Counted from the first letter of the stretch, positions 49,783 to 59,311 are shown. The stretch: DNA of 64,000 nt from Bradyrhizobium jicamae (GCF_001440395.1 NZ_LLXZ01000012.1:1-64000); one strand, 5' to 3'. A program made the numbers and translations. The notes: generated by a model from the letters alone, not told the origin.

Positions 49783-50802
49783 ATGAGTTTTTCACGACGC
49801 ACGCTTCTCAAGGCATCCGCTGCGTCAGCGGTTTTGGGTGGCATTGGCGCGCCGCTGGTGGCGCGGGCCCAGACCGCCGAATTTACCTACAAGTACGCCA
49901 ATAACCTTCCTGATGGACATCCGCTGAACGTCCGGGCCAAGGAAATGGCCGCGGCGATCAAGGCCGAGACCAACGGCCGGTTCGACCTCCAAATTTTCCC
50001 GAACAACCAGCTCGGTTCCGATACCGACATGCTGAGCCAGATCCGTTCGGGCGGCGTCGAGTTTTTCACGCTGTCAGGGCTGATTCTGGCGACGCTGGTG
50101 CCGGCGGCGTCGATTAGCGGCATCGGCTTCGCGTTTCCGGACTACGACACGGTCTGGAAGGCCATGGACGGGGGCTTGGGCGCCCATATCCGTGGCGAGA
50201 TCACCAAAGCGAACCTCGTGGTGATGGAGAAGATCTGGGACAACGGCTTCCGCCAGACCACGTCGTCCACTAAGCCGATCAACGGCCCTGAGGACTTCAA
50301 GGGCTTCAAGATCCGCGTGCCGGTGTCGCCGCTCTGGACCTCGATGTTCAAGGCGTTCGACGCGGCGCCAGCCTCGATCAATTTTAGCGAAGTTTACTCC
50401 GCGCTGCAGACCAAGATCGTCGAGGGCCAGGAAAACCCGCTGGCGATCATCTCGACTGCCAAACTGTACGAGGTGCAGAAGTTCTGCTCGCTGACGAACC
50501 ATATGTGGGATGGCTTCTGGTTCCTGGCGAACCGCCGCGCCTGGGAAAAGGTCCCTGAGGATGTCAGGACCATCGTCGCCAAGAACATTAACGCGGCGGC
50601 CGTCAAGGAGCGCGAGGACGTGGCCAAGCTGAATGCCGGGCTGCAGCAGGAACTGGCCGGCAAGGGCCTTGCCTTCAACCAGCCCAACGTCACCCCGTTC
50701 CGCGACAAGCTGCGCTCCGCCGGCTTCTACGCGGAATGGAAAGGTAAATACGGCGATCAGGCCTGGGAACTGCTCGAAAAGTCCGTCGGCAAGCTCTCGT
50801 AG
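49783..50802 (+). CDS. TRAP transporter periplasmic substrate-binding protein (DctP family)
   Basis: A 339-residue DctP-type solute receptor. It starts with a twin-arginine-like signal (SFSRRTLLKASAASAVLGGI, cleavage near ARAQT). Mature features: FTYKYANNLPDGHPLNVRAK, QIFPNNQLGSDTDMLSQIRS, the conserved Arg region KGFKIRVPVSPLWTSMFKAF and EVYSALQTKIVEGQENPLAI. It captures an organic-acid ligand for the permease encoded next. The position before an acyl-CoA synthetase suggests a carboxylate substrate. The ligand is not readable from sequence. Confidence 0.95.
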   Translation: MSFSRRTLLKASAASAVLGGIGAPLVARAQTAEFTYKYANNLPDGHPLNVRAKEMAAAIKAETNGRFDLQIFPNNQLGSDTDMLSQIRSGGVEFFTLSGLILATLVPAASISGIGFAFPDYDTVWKAMDGGLGAHIRGEITKANLVVMEKIWDNGFRQTTSSTKPINGPEDFKGFKIRVPVSPLWTSMFKAFDAAPASINFSEVYSALQTKIVEGQENPLAIISTAKLYEVQKFCSLTNHMWDGFWFLANRRAWEKVPEDVRTIVAKNINAAAVKEREDVAKLNAGLQQELAGKGLAFNQPNVTPFRDKLRSAGFYAEWKGKYGDQAWELLEKSVGKLS

Positions 50803-50820
50803 CGCCTGAGAGAGGCCGTC

Positions 50821-52719
50821 ATGGCTCATGCCGGAATGAGCGAAGCCGTTGGCGGCGAGGTGGGGCAGTCCCCTCCTCGCCGCCATGTGCTGGCGTCGAT
50901 CGAACATGCCCTGGGAGTGCTGGTCGAGTTGCCGGCCGCGCTGCTGGTTGTCGCCGAGATCGTGATCCTGTTTGCCGGCGTGGTGGCGCGCTATGCGTTG
51001 CACCAGCCGTTGATATGGTCGGACGAACTGGCCTCGATCCTGTTCCTGTGGCTTGCCATGCTGGGCGCCGCGGTCGCGTTCCGCCGCGCCGAACACATGC
51101 GGATGACGGCAATTGTCGCCAATGCGAAACCCGCTATGCGCGCCTATCTCGATCTGGTGGCGACGTCGGCGGCGTTGGCGTTCCTGATCCTGATCGCCTG
51201 GCCGGCTTACGAATACGCCTACGAGGAAAGCTACATCACCACACCGGCGCTGCAGATCAGCAATATCTGGCGTGCCGCGGCGCTGCCGGTCGGCATTGCC
51301 CTGATGGCGCTGTTTGCATTCCTGCGGCTGGCCCGCGCGAGCAACCTTCGCACGGTGCTGGGCGCGATCCTCTCAGTGGCGCTGGTCATCGGGATATTCT
51401 GGCTGCTCAGGGGCTCGCTCAAGCCGCTCGGCAACCTCAATCTGATCATCTTCTTTGTCGGCGTCGCCGGCTTCTGCGTCTTCGCCGGCGTACCGATTGC
51501 GTTCGGCTTTGGGCTCGCAACTTACGGCTATCTCGCGCTGACGACGGGCACGCCGCTGATGGTGCTGGTCGGCCGCATGGACGAGGGCATGAGCCACCTC
51601 ATCCTGCTGTCCGTGCCCCTCTTCGTCTTCCTCGGTCTCCTGATCGAGATGACCGGCATGGCGCGCGCCATGGTGGCGTTTCTGGCCAGTCTCCTGGGCC
51701 ATGTCCGTGGCGGCCTGCATTACGTGCTGGTCGGGGCGATGTATCTGGTGTCGGGCATCTCGGGCTCCAAGGCGGCCGACATGGCGGCCGTGGCGCCGGT
51801 GCTGTTTCCGGAGATGAAGGCGCGGGGCGCCAAACCGGGCGATCTGGTCGCCCTGCTCTCCGCGACCGGCGCGCAGACGGAAACCATTCCGCCGAGCCTG
51901 GTGCTGATCACCATCGGTTCGGTCACCGGGGTCTCGATCGCCGCGCTGTTCACCGGCGGCCTGTTGCCGGGCTTCGTGCTGGCGATCACGCTGTCGGCCC
52001 TGGTATGGTGGCGTTACCGGAACGAGGATTTGCGGCATGTCACACGCGCCAGCGGCGGCGAGATTGCCCGTGCGTTTCTCATCGCCCTGCCCGCCATCGC
52101 GCTGCCGTTCGTGATCCGCTACGCCGTGGTCGAAGGCATCGCGACCGCGACCGAGGTTTCCACCATCGGCATCGTCTACGCCTTCATCGTCGGCTTTTTT
52201 GTCTACGGCCTCCTGATCTATCGCAATTTCGACTGGCGGCGGATCATGCCGATGCTGGTCGAGACCGCGAGCCTGTCGGGCGCGATCCTGCTGATCATCG
52301 GATGCGCCACCGGCATGGCCTGGGGCCTCACGCAGTCCGGCTTCTCGCGGACGCTGGCGGCCGCCATGACCGGCCTGCCCGGCGGCTCGGCGACCTTCAT
52401 CGCGGTCTCGATCGTGGCCTTCGTGATCCTGGGCAGCGTGCTGGAGGGCATTCCGGCGATCGTGCTGTTCGGGCCGCTGCTGTTTCCGATCGCCCGCGCG
52501 GTCGGCGTGCACGAGGTCCACTATGCGATGATCGTGATCCTCGCGATGGGTATCGGGTTATTCGCGCCGCCCTTCGGGGTAGGCTATTATGCGGCCTGCG
52601 CCATCGGACGCGTCGATCCGGCCGAGGGTATCCGGCCGATCTGGGGTTACCTCTTGGCGCTGATGGTCGGCCTGATTATCGTGGCGATCTTCCCGTGGAT
52701 TTCGATCGGGTTCTTGTAA
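50821..52719 (+). CDS. TRAP transporter fused permease (DctQM)
   Basis: A 632-residue membrane protein joining both permease subunits. The DctQ-like part (residues about 25-190) has four helices and the WSDELASILFLWLAMLGAAV signature. The DctM-like part (about 200-632) carries the many-helix ion-transporter domain with GVPIAFGFGLATYGYLALTT, VPLFVFLGLLIEMTGMARAM, GGLHYVLVGAMYLVSGISGS, ATGAQTETIPPSLVLITIGS and the C-terminal FAPPFGVGYYAACAIGRVDP motif. It starts 18 bases after the binding-protein stop codon. Confidence 0.95.
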   Translation: MAHAGMSEAVGGEVGQSPPRRHVLASIEHALGVLVELPAALLVVAEIVILFAGVVARYALHQPLIWSDELASILFLWLAMLGAAVAFRRAEHMRMTAIVANAKPAMRAYLDLVATSAALAFLILIAWPAYEYAYEESYITTPALQISNIWRAAALPVGIALMALFAFLRLARASNLRTVLGAILSVALVIGIFWLLRGSLKPLGNLNLIIFFVGVAGFCVFAGVPIAFGFGLATYGYLALTTGTPLMVLVGRMDEGMSHLILLSVPLFVFLGLLIEMTGMARAMVAFLASLLGHVRGGLHYVLVGAMYLVSGISGSKAADMAAVAPVLFPEMKARGAKPGDLVALLSATGAQTETIPPSLVLITIGSVTGVSIAALFTGGLLPGFVLAITLSALVWWRYRNEDLRHVTRASGGEIARAFLIALPAIALPFVIRYAVVEGIATATEVSTIGIVYAFIVGFFVYGLLIYRNFDWRRIMPMLVETASLSGAILLIIGCATGMAWGLTQSGFSRTLAAAMTGLPGGSATFIAVSIVAFVILGSVLEGIPAIVLFGPLLFPIARAVGVHEVHYAMIVILAMGIGLFAPPFGVGYYAACAIGRVDPAEGIRPIWGYLLALMVGLIIVAIFPWISIGFL

Positions 52720-52742
52720 GTTTTTCAGATGGGACAAAGCCG

Positions 52743-54392
52743 ATGAGCGCAGCCCAGAACCAGTATTCCATCGGATTGGAGAAGACGCCGGCGAACTACG
52801 TTCCGCTGACGCCCCTGAGCTTCCTCGCCCGCAGCGCCGCCGTCTATCCAGATCAGGTCAGCACGGTCTATGAAGGCCGCAGCTTCACCTGGGCCGAGAC
52901 CTACGAACGCTGCCGGCGCTTTGCGTCCTGGCTCGCCGGCCGCGGCATCGGCAATGGCGATACGATCGCGGCGATGCTGCCGAATATCCCGGCGATGAAC
53001 GAGGTGCATTTCGCGGTCCCGATGGCGGGCGCGGTGCTTAATGCGCTGAATATCCGGCTCGACGCGCCCTCGATCGCCTTCCAGCTCGATCATGGCGGCG
53101 CGAAAATCATTCTGGTCGATCCGGAATTCACCGGCGTGATTGCGGAAGCGCTGACGCTGATGAAGGGGCCGAAACCGTTCGTCGTCGATGTCGACGACGC
53201 GGCGTTTGCGGGCGGCAAGCGGATTGGTGAGATCGAGTATGAGGCGGCGGTTGCCCAGGGCGATCCCGGCTTCGTCGCAAGGCTGCCCGGCGATGAATGG
53301 GACGCGATCGCGCTGAGCTATACTTCGGGCACCACGGGCAATCCGAAGGGCGTCGTCACCCATCACCGCGGCGCCTATCTCAATGCCGTCAGCAACATCC
53401 TGGCCGGCAATCTCGGCCAGCATCCTGTCTATCTCTGGACGTTGCCGATGTTCCACTGCAACGGCTGGTGCTTCCCGTGGACGGTCGCGGCCTCGGCCGG
53501 CATCAATGTCTGCCTGCGCAAGGTCGATCCGGCAAAAATCTTCGAGCTGATCCCCAAGCACGGCGTTACCCACATGTGCGGCGCGCCGATCGTCTACAAC
53601 ACGCTGATCAACACGCCCGGCGCCCCCAAGGGCGACAAGGCGCGACGCGTGGTCGGATTGATCGCGGGCGCAGCACCGCCGGTCGCCGTGCTCGAAGGCG
53701 CCGAAAGCATCGGCATCAAGCTGACCCACGTCTATGGGTTGACCGAAGTCTATGGCCCTGCCTCCGTCTGCGCCGAGCAGCCGGGCTGGGATGAACTCCC
53801 CGCCGACCAGCGCGCCCAGATGAAGCGCCGGCAGGGCGTGCCCTACCCGCTGGAGGAAGCCGTCACTGTGCTTGACCCCGCGACCATGCAGGAGGTGCCG
53901 CGCGACGGGGAAACCATCGGCGAGGTGATGTTCCGCGGCAATATCGTGATGAAGGGCTATCTGAAGAACGAGAAGGCCACGCAGGAAGCCTTTGCCGGCG
54001 GCTGGTTTCATACCGGCGACCTCGGCGTGCTCGACGAGCACGGCTACGTCATCATCAAGGACCGCTCCAAGGACATCATCATCTCTGGCGGCGAGAACAT
54101 CTCGTCCGTCGAGGTCGAGGACGTCCTCTACAAGCACCCGGCCGTGCTGTTTGCGGCCGTCGTCGCAAAACCCGATTCCAAATGGGGCGAAGTACCCTGT
54201 GCCTTCGTCGAACTGAAGGACGGCGCCAAGGCGACGGAAGCCGAGATTATCGCGTACTGCCGCAGCCACATGTCCGGATTCAAGACGCCGAAGGCCGTCG
54301 TGTTCGGAGTTATCCCGAAGACGTCCACCGGCAAGATCCAGAAGTTCATGCTGCGTGAGCAGGTGGATTCGGCGAAGGCGATTTCGGCGTAG
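52743..54392 (+). CDS. Acyl-CoA synthetase (AMP-binding superfamily)
   Basis: A 549-residue adenylate-forming enzyme activating a carboxylic acid to its CoA thioester. P-loop motif ALSYTSGTTGNPKGVVTHHR, acyl-binding region TLPMFHCNGWCFPWTVAASA, A5-type motif VYGLTEVYGPASVC, A8-type RSKDIIISGGENISSVEVED and the catalytic C-terminal Lys motif PKTSTGKIQKFM. The sequence resembles medium-chain and aryl acyl-CoA synthetases. It begins 23 bases after the TRAP permease stop codon, so the imported substrate is probably its acid substrate. An overlapping longer frame inside the permease gene is spurious. Confidence 0.93.
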   Translation: MSAAQNQYSIGLEKTPANYVPLTPLSFLARSAAVYPDQVSTVYEGRSFTWAETYERCRRFASWLAGRGIGNGDTIAAMLPNIPAMNEVHFAVPMAGAVLNALNIRLDAPSIAFQLDHGGAKIILVDPEFTGVIAEALTLMKGPKPFVVDVDDAAFAGGKRIGEIEYEAAVAQGDPGFVARLPGDEWDAIALSYTSGTTGNPKGVVTHHRGAYLNAVSNILAGNLGQHPVYLWTLPMFHCNGWCFPWTVAASAGINVCLRKVDPAKIFELIPKHGVTHMCGAPIVYNTLINTPGAPKGDKARRVVGLIAGAAPPVAVLEGAESIGIKLTHVYGLTEVYGPASVCAEQPGWDELPADQRAQMKRRQGVPYPLEEAVTVLDPATMQEVPRDGETIGEVMFRGNIVMKGYLKNEKATQEAFAGGWFHTGDLGVLDEHGYVIIKDRSKDIIISGGENISSVEVEDVLYKHPAVLFAAVVAKPDSKWGEVPCAFVELKDGAKATEAEIIAYCRSHMSGFKTPKAVVFGVIPKTSTGKIQKFMLREQVDSAKAISA

Positions 54393-54403
54393 GACGGCCT
54401 CCC

Positions 54404-54775
54404 TTGCGTTACTTTGAAGAGGCCCGGACCATCTGGAAGACCAAGGTCCCGTCCAATGGCCAGGCCGACACGGTCGAGGGAGAGTTGCTGCGCGCGGTAG
54501 AGAAACTGCGATGGGAGGCGCAGGGCAACGGCAATATCAATTGGGACGACGGATTCGAAATCCTCGTCAGCTTCCTGCAAGCTCATCTGCTCGACGCTAC
54601 TGTCTACCCCGATGACGTCCTGACATCTACGCGAGCGATTCTCAGCAAGATGTCGGCCACGGACTGGCCGGTTGTCGAGGACGGGCCTTACGACGAACTC
54701 GGTGATCGCGTCGTCGAATGGTACCTGCATTACGGTACCCGCCTCCACGCCGGCAATCCGAAACTCCTGCGTTAG
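54404..54775 (+). CDS. Hypothetical protein at the end of the TRAP/acyl-CoA synthetase operon
   Basis: A 123-residue soluble protein, start TTG 54404, 11 bases after the acyl-CoA synthetase stop codon. It contains GQADTVEGELLRAVEKLRWE and a region rich in acidic and aromatic residues (NINWDDGFEILVSFLQAHLL, YDELGDRVVEWYLHYGTRLH). I do not recognise the family; the fold looks mostly helical. Operon position suggests an accessory role, but nothing in the sequence proves it. Confidence 0.65.
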   Translation: MRYFEEARTIWKTKVPSNGQADTVEGELLRAVEKLRWEAQGNGNINWDDGFEILVSFLQAHLLDATVYPDDVLTSTRAILSKMSATDWPVVEDGPYDELGDRVVEWYLHYGTRLHAGNPKLLR

Positions 54776-54783
54776 TATGCGTG

Positions 54784-54899
54784 GGGTGGGCAAAGCCAAC
54801 GGGTCGCGCGAATGCGCGCCCGATGACAGGCTCCGCGTGCCCACCATCTTGCACGCGCAGACAATGGTGGGCACGGCGCTGACGCGCCTTTGCCCACCC
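54784..54899. repeat. Nested palindromic dispersed repeat (GGGTGGGCAAAG family)
   Basis: Outer arms GGGTGGGCAAAG (54784-54795) and CTTTGCCCACCC (54888-54899), inner arms GTGCCCACCAT (54837-54847) and ATGGTGGGCAC (54864-54874). This nested two-level palindrome resembles a dispersed intergenic repeat I recall in Bradyrhizobium. It separates two convergent genes and could terminate both. Confidence 0.7.
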
Positions 54900-54905
54900 T
54901 ACGAT

Positions 54906-55538
54906 CTAGGCTCGCTCTCTCTTGACCGGCGGATAGTACTGCGGCGCTTCAGTGCGTTCGAACATGCCGTAGTCGCGCATGACCTCGAAAACGCGAAAAT
55001 ACTGGATCGCCGGATCGGCAAACAGGCGCGAGCCGAATTCGACACCGGCTTGTTCGTCCGGCAGATCGATCAGGTGCGCGAAATGCTCGTCGCGATAGAC
55101 GCTTGCGAAAGCATCACTGCGCCATTCGGTTGCGACCGGAAGCGTCCCGCTCGTCGATTCCGCCGCCAGCATATAGGTCGACTTGCGCCTCGCGGGATCG
55201 TTGTAGGGCGTGCGTCGCGCGGGCTGCCAGGCCGGTTGACCGGGCTTTGCTTCGTGAATGACCTGGGCAACGCGGATGCGGTAGTCCGAGAATACCCTCG
55301 CGCGGCCAATGGTCTGGACATCGTGATGGTGCGCATGGGCCCGCCACGCCGTCAGGGCCCCCTCGTCCTGCCATATCTGATAGGACAGCAGCAGGTTTTC
55401 CCGCGTCAAACTCCTGAAGCGATCGATGAAGAGGCAACCGCCCATCGCCTCGAGATCGGGCTTCAGCGAGGCCGCGAGATCGAGATACTGATCGCGGTGT
55501 CCGGGCCTTGTCTGGACTTCGAAGAACAGGCCAATCAT
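54906..55538 (-). CDS. Antibiotic biosynthesis monooxygenase-like (dimeric alpha-beta barrel) protein
   Basis: A 210-residue protein. The N-terminal 95 residues read like an ABM ferredoxin-like fold: IGLFFEVQTRPGHRDQYLDL, SLKPDLEAMGGCLFIDRFRS, LLSYQIWQDEGALTAWRAHA. A second part includes VYRDEHFAHLIDLPDEQAG and a C-terminal helix ending VKRERA. The ATG at 55538 is chosen because upstream frame sequence shows no homology. Such enzymes may act in redox or heme chemistry, but the substrate is unknown. Confidence 0.75.
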   Translation of the reverse strand: MIGLFFEVQTRPGHRDQYLDLAASLKPDLEAMGGCLFIDRFRSLTRENLLLSYQIWQDEGALTAWRAHAHHHDVQTIGRARVFSDYRIRVAQVIHEAKPGQPAWQPARRTPYNDPARRKSTYMLAAESTSGTLPVATEWRSDAFASVYRDEHFAHLIDLPDEQAGVEFGSRLFADPAIQYFRVFEVMRDYGMFERTEAPQYYPPVKRERA

Positions 55539-55600
55539 CGAAATTCCTCCGCGGCCTGCGATCGAGTTTGCACTGCGCAACCGATCTTCTGTCCGGGTTC

Positions 55601-55650
55601 TCAAGCACCAGCCTGATCCCGTCATAGGCCGGTATGACGCCCGGCGAAAG
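55601..55650 (-). pseudogene. Relic of the 3' end of the MBL-fold hydrolase gene
   Basis: On the minus strand this stretch reads LSPGVIPAYDGIRLVLENPD, nearly the same as the C-terminus of the intact MBL-fold gene at 55718-56515 (SLPAGVIPAYDGMRLELG then stop). Only about 20 residues remain, just before the gene at 54906. It is probably the remnant of a tandem duplication or of a replaced neighbour. Confidence 0.55.
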
Positions 55651-55717
55651 GCCCCGCCACGGTGTCATTTAGTCGAGTGTGTGTTGGCAAGGATGGCGCA
55701 CTTCCCGCGCTGCGGTC

Positions 55718-56515
55718 CTAGCCGAGCTCCAGCCGCATCCCGTCATAGGCCGGGATCACGCCGGCCGGCAGGCTCTGGCGCAACACCTCGTAATCGAGGT
55801 CGGAATGCATGTTGGTGATGACGGCGCGCTTCGGCTTGAAGCGCTCGATCCATGAAAGCGCGTCGTTGACGCTGAAATGGCTGGGGTGGCCGGCATAGCG
55901 AAGTCCGTCGACGATCCAGAGGTCGAGGTTTTCCAGCGCCGACCAGCTTTCCTGGGGAATGTCGTGGAGGTCGGGCGTGTAGGCGGCGGCTCCGACACGA
56001 AAGCCGAGCGCGGGAATCCTGCCGTGGTGAACCAGGAAGGCGGAAAGCTTCACGGGTCCGCCCTTCCCCTCCGTGTTGTGGCTCTCGCCGGCTTCAATCG
56101 AGTGGCGAGTCAGGATCGGCGGATAGTCGCTGCCTTCGGGCGAGATGAAGCAGTAGGAGAACCGCGCCATGATGTCTTTGGCGGTCGACTGGTTGAAATA
56201 GACGGGAATACGCCGGCGCTGGTGCAGCACGACCGAACGCAGATCGTCGATGCCATGGGTCTGGTCGGCATGTTCATGCGTCAGGTACACCGCATCGATG
56301 TGATCGACATTGGCGTCGATCAATTGCTCGCGCAGGTCGGGCGAGGTGTCGATCACGATCCGCGTGGTGCCGTGGGCGCCGGTACGCTCGACCAGCAGCG
56401 AGCAGCGGCGGCGGCGGTTTTTGGGATTGTTGGGGTCGCAGGCGCCCCAGCCGAGTGCCGGGCGTGGCACGCCGGCGGAGGATCCGCAGCCGAGGATCGT
56501 CAGCGTCACCGTCAT
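55718..56515 (-). CDS. MBL-fold metallo-hydrolase (PhnP-like)
   Basis: A 265-residue metallo-beta-lactamase-fold hydrolase. It opens TVTILGCGSSAGVPRPALGW, then SLLVERTGAHGTTRIVIDTS, and has the metal motif AVYLTHEHADQTHGIDDLRS. The C-terminal HFSVNDALSWIERFKPKRAV, ITNMHSDLDYEVLRQSLPAG and final VIPAYDGMRLELG complete the site. PhnP-like members cleave cyclic phosphodiesters; other substrates are possible. Its start overlaps the tatD stop codon by four bases, so it is the last gene of the dac-to-MBL operon. Confidence 0.93.
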   Translation of the reverse strand: MTVTLTILGCGSSAGVPRPALGWGACDPNNPKNRRRRCSLLVERTGAHGTTRIVIDTSPDLREQLIDANVDHIDAVYLTHEHADQTHGIDDLRSVVLHQRRRIPVYFNQSTAKDIMARFSYCFISPEGSDYPPILTRHSIEAGESHNTEGKGGPVKLSAFLVHHGRIPALGFRVGAAAYTPDLHDIPQESWSALENLDLWIVDGLRYAGHPSHFSVNDALSWIERFKPKRAVITNMHSDLDYEVLRQSLPAGVIPAYDGMRLELG

Positions 56516-57303
56516 GCGGCTGCCTTTGGCGCCGGCACCTTGGAGAACAGGCGAAAGAAGTTTTCCGTCGTTTGCCGCGAGATTTCCTCCAGCGAAACGC
56601 CGCGCGTTTCCGCCAGCACCTTCGCGACCTCGACCACGTAGGACGGCTCGTTGCGTTTGCCGCGAAACTTGCCAGGCGCCAGATACGGCGAGTCGGTTTC
56701 GACCATGATGCGGTCGGCCGGAAGTTCAGCCGCGAGCGCGCGCAAGGCTTCGGACTTCTTGAACGTCAGGATGCCGGTGAACGAGATCGAAAGGCCCAGA
56801 CCAATCGCCTTCATCGCCAATTCGCGTCCGCCGGTGTAGCAATGCAGCACCGCGCGGAACGGCCCCTTGACGATCTCGTCTTCGAGGATTCGGCCGCAAT
56901 CCTCGTCGGCCTCGCGGGTATGGATCACCAGCGGCAATCCCGTCGCTCGCGCCGCTGCGATATGGGCGCGAAAGCCGCGTTCCTGCGCTTCGCGCGAGCC
57001 GTGCTCATAGAAGTAGTCGAGCCCCGCCTCCCCCAGCGCCACGACCTTCGGATGATTGGTCAGCTCGATCAGCTCGCTTGCCGGGAGGCCGTCTTCCTCA
57101 TCGGCGTTGTGCGGATGGGTGCCGACCGAGCAATAGACGTTGGGAAACCGCTCGGCGATGGCGAGCAGCCCGCCAAGCCGCTTCACCCGGGTCGAAATCG
57201 TGACGATGCGGCCAATGCCGGCCGTCTCGGCGCGCGCGACGATGCCGTCGAGATCTTCGGCAAAATCCGGAAAGTCGAGATGGCAGTGACTGTCGACGAG
57301 CAT
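56512..57303 (-). CDS. tatD: TatD family metal-dependent hydrolase
   Basis: A 263-residue TIM-barrel DNase-like protein. Metal ligands appear in MLVDSHCHLDFPDFAEDLDG (HxH), VALGEAGLDYFYEHGS (Glu), LPLVIHTREADEDCGRILED and AVLHCYTGGRELAMKAI (His), and the Asp in RIMVETDSPYLAPGKFRGKR. It is normal length. The start at 57303 lies 14 bases after metG. TatD enzymes act in DNA repair or nucleic-acid turnover. Confidence 0.95.
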   Translation of the reverse strand: MLVDSHCHLDFPDFAEDLDGIVARAETAGIGRIVTISTRVKRLGGLLAIAERFPNVYCSVGTHPHNADEEDGLPASELIELTNHPKVVALGEAGLDYFYEHGSREAQERGFRAHIAAARATGLPLVIHTREADEDCGRILEDEIVKGPFRAVLHCYTGGRELAMKAIGLGLSISFTGILTFKKSEALRALAAELPADRIMVETDSPYLAPGKFRGKRNEPSYVVEVAKVLAETRGVSLEEISRQTTENFFRLFSKVPAPKAAA

Positions 57304-57317
57304 GGCTTGCAAACGGC

Positions 57318-59261
57318 TCAATCCGCCTTTGGTTCGACATAGCGCGGAAACACGCCGACCGGCGGCGGCAAATTCATGCCGGCCGTGATCCGTGTTCCGA
57401 TCGCCGCAAAGTCCCTGCTGTCCTGGGGAATGCCAAGGCTGTCGAGCAGCTTGCCCGAGGCCTCCGGCATCACCGGCTGCGTCAGGATCGCGATCTGCCG
57501 CACCACTTCCGTGGTCACATAGAGCACGGTTTTCTGCCGCGCCGGATCGGTCTTGGCCAGCGCCCATGGCGCCTCGCCCGCGAAATAGCGGTCAGCCTCC
57601 GCGATCACGGACCACACCACGTTCAGCCATTGATGGATCTGCTGGGTCGCCATCGCCGTCCGCGACGCCTCCAGCATGGCGTCCGCTTCCGCCAGCATCT
57701 CCTTGTCATTGTCGGTGAACTCGCCCGGCTCCGGCAGCACGCCGCCGAGTTGCTTTGATATCATCGACAGCGAACGCTGCGCCAGATTGCCGAGACCATT
57801 GGCAAGATCGGCGTTGATGCGCGCGACAATGGCTTCATGGTTGTAGTTACCGTCCTGTCCGAACGGCACCTCGCGCAGGAAGAAATAGCGCATCTGGTCG
57901 ACGCCGTACTGGTCGGCCAGGTTAAAGGGATCGACGACATTGCCGACCGACTTCGACATCTTCTCGCCCCTGTTGAACAGGAAGCCGTGGGCATAGACCC
58001 GCTTCTGCACGGGGATGCCGGCCGACATCAGGAATGCCGGCCAGTACACCGCATGGAAGCGGATGATGTCCTTGCCGATGATGTGCACGTCCGCCGGCCA
58101 GTAGCGCCAGTTCGCATCGCTCTCGTCAGGGAAGCCGACGCCGGTGATGTAGTTGGTGAGCGCATCGACCCAGACATACATCACGTGCTCGGGGTCATTC
58201 GGTACCTTGACGCCCCAATCGAACGTCGTGCGCGAAATCGACAGATCCTTCAGGCCGCCCTTCACGAAGCTGACGACTTCGTTACGGCGCGAATCCGGGC
58301 CAATGAAATCCGGCTGGCTCTCGTAAAGCTGCAGCAAGCGGTCCTGGTAGGCGGACAGTTTGAAGAAGTAACTCTTCTCCTCGACCCATTCGACCGGCGT
58401 GCCCTGCGGGCCGCGGCGCACATTGTCCTCGCCGAGAACGGTTTCCTCTTCGGAGTAGTAGGCCTCGTCGCGCACCGAATACCAGCCGGCATAGGTGTCG
58501 ATATAGATGTCGCCGTTCTGCTGCATCCGGTTCCAGACCACCTGGACCGAACGATGATGCTCGGGCTCCGTGGTGCGGATGAAGCGGTCGAACGACACGT
58601 TCAGGCGTTCGTCCATCTCCTTGAACCGGCCGGCATTGCGCGCGGCGAGTTCGGCGACGCTCATGCCTTCGCTCTCGGCGGTCTGCACCATCTTCAGGCC
58701 GTGCTCGTCGGTGCCGGTGAGGAAGAACACATCCTTGCCGTTGAGCCGCTGAAACCGCGCCAGCGCGTCGGTCGCGATCGCCTCATAGGCGTGGCCGATA
58801 TGCGGAATGCCGTTCGGATAGGCGATTGCGGTCGTGATGAAATAGGTGTTGCGTTCGGCGGCGGCGACGGAGTTCGCCGCAGGAGTCGGCTTCAGACTTG
58901 TCGTGGACGGCTTTGCGCGGTCGACGGCGGCCGCGAAGGCCCATGCGGTCGGGCTCGCTTCTTGCGGTGCGACGGCCTGCGGTTTCGTCGCCTTGTGCGC
59001 AGACTTTTTGGCCGGCTTTTTGGCGGACTTCGGAGCAGCTTTCTTTGCGGACTTTTTCGCGGCCTTGCCGGCGAATTTCTTCGAGGTCTTCTTCTTCCCC
59101 TTCTTGGCCTTCTTCACGACACGGCCGCGCTTGGCCGCACCCTTCTTGGCGGCGCGCTTCTTCGCGGCCTTCTTGGCGGCTTTCTTTGCCGCGCGCGGGG
59201 GTGGCGACTTGCGGGCCTTCTTCGCCTTCTTCGAAGCTTTCTTTGCAGCCTTCGCCACCAC
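57318..59261 (-). CDS. metG: Methionyl-tRNA synthetase with lysine/alanine-rich N-terminal tail
   Basis: A 647-residue MetRS. The catalytic core begins only near residue 136: [20 protein letters not shown] (HIGH-type motif), [13 protein letters not shown], and later [19 protein letters not shown] (KMSKS), with the anticodon-binding helical domain after residue about 510. The first 105 residues are almost only Lys, Ala, Arg, Ser and Pro in [12 protein letters not shown] repeats, resembling histone H1/HU-tail sequences, followed by an ordinary linker. No second start is evident between the tail and the core. It lies between holB (50 bases) and tatD (14 bases). Confidence 0.95.
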   Translation of the reverse strand: MVAKAAKKASKKAKKARKSPPPRAAKKAAKKAAKKRAAKKGAAKRGRVVKKAKKGKKKTSKKFAGKAAKKSAKKAAPKSAKKPAKKSAHKATKPQAVAPQEASPTAWAFAAAVDRAKPSTTSLKPTPAANSVAAAERNTYFITTAIAYPNGIPHIGHAYEAIATDALARFQRLNGKDVFFLTGTDEHGLKMVQTAESEGMSVAELAARNAGRFKEMDERLNVSFDRFIRTTEPEHHRSVQVVWNRMQQNGDIYIDTYAGWYSVRDEAYYSEEETVLGEDNVRRGPQGTPVEWVEEKSYFFKLSAYQDRLLQLYESQPDFIGPDSRRNEVVSFVKGGLKDLSISRTTFDWGVKVPNDPEHVMYVWVDALTNYITGVGFPDESDANWRYWPADVHIIGKDIIRFHAVYWPAFLMSAGIPVQKRVYAHGFLFNRGEKMSKSVGNVVDPFNLADQYGVDQMRYFFLREVPFGQDGNYNHEAIVARINADLANGLGNLAQRSLSMISKQLGGVLPEPGEFTDNDKEMLAEADAMLEASRTAMATQQIHQWLNVVWSVIAEADRYFAGEAPWALAKTDPARQKTVLYVTTEVVRQIAILTQPVMPEASGKLLDSLGIPQDSRDFAAIGTRITAGMNLPPPVGVFPRYVEPKAD

Positions 59262-59311
59262 GAAATCCTTTTCAACTCAACGATTGCAGGGAATATTGTC
59301 CGATTGAGCGT

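Noticed and set aside
51015..52742. A long in-frame N-terminal extension of the acyl-CoA synthetase reaching into the permease gene
   Set aside because: The region encodes the TRAP permease in another frame; the extension is Arg/Gly/His-rich shadow. The ATG at 52743 starts the real protein.
52725..54269. A 514-codon minus-strand frame over the acyl-CoA synthetase
   Set aside because: Same type of GC-driven shadow. The plus-strand gene has every family motif.
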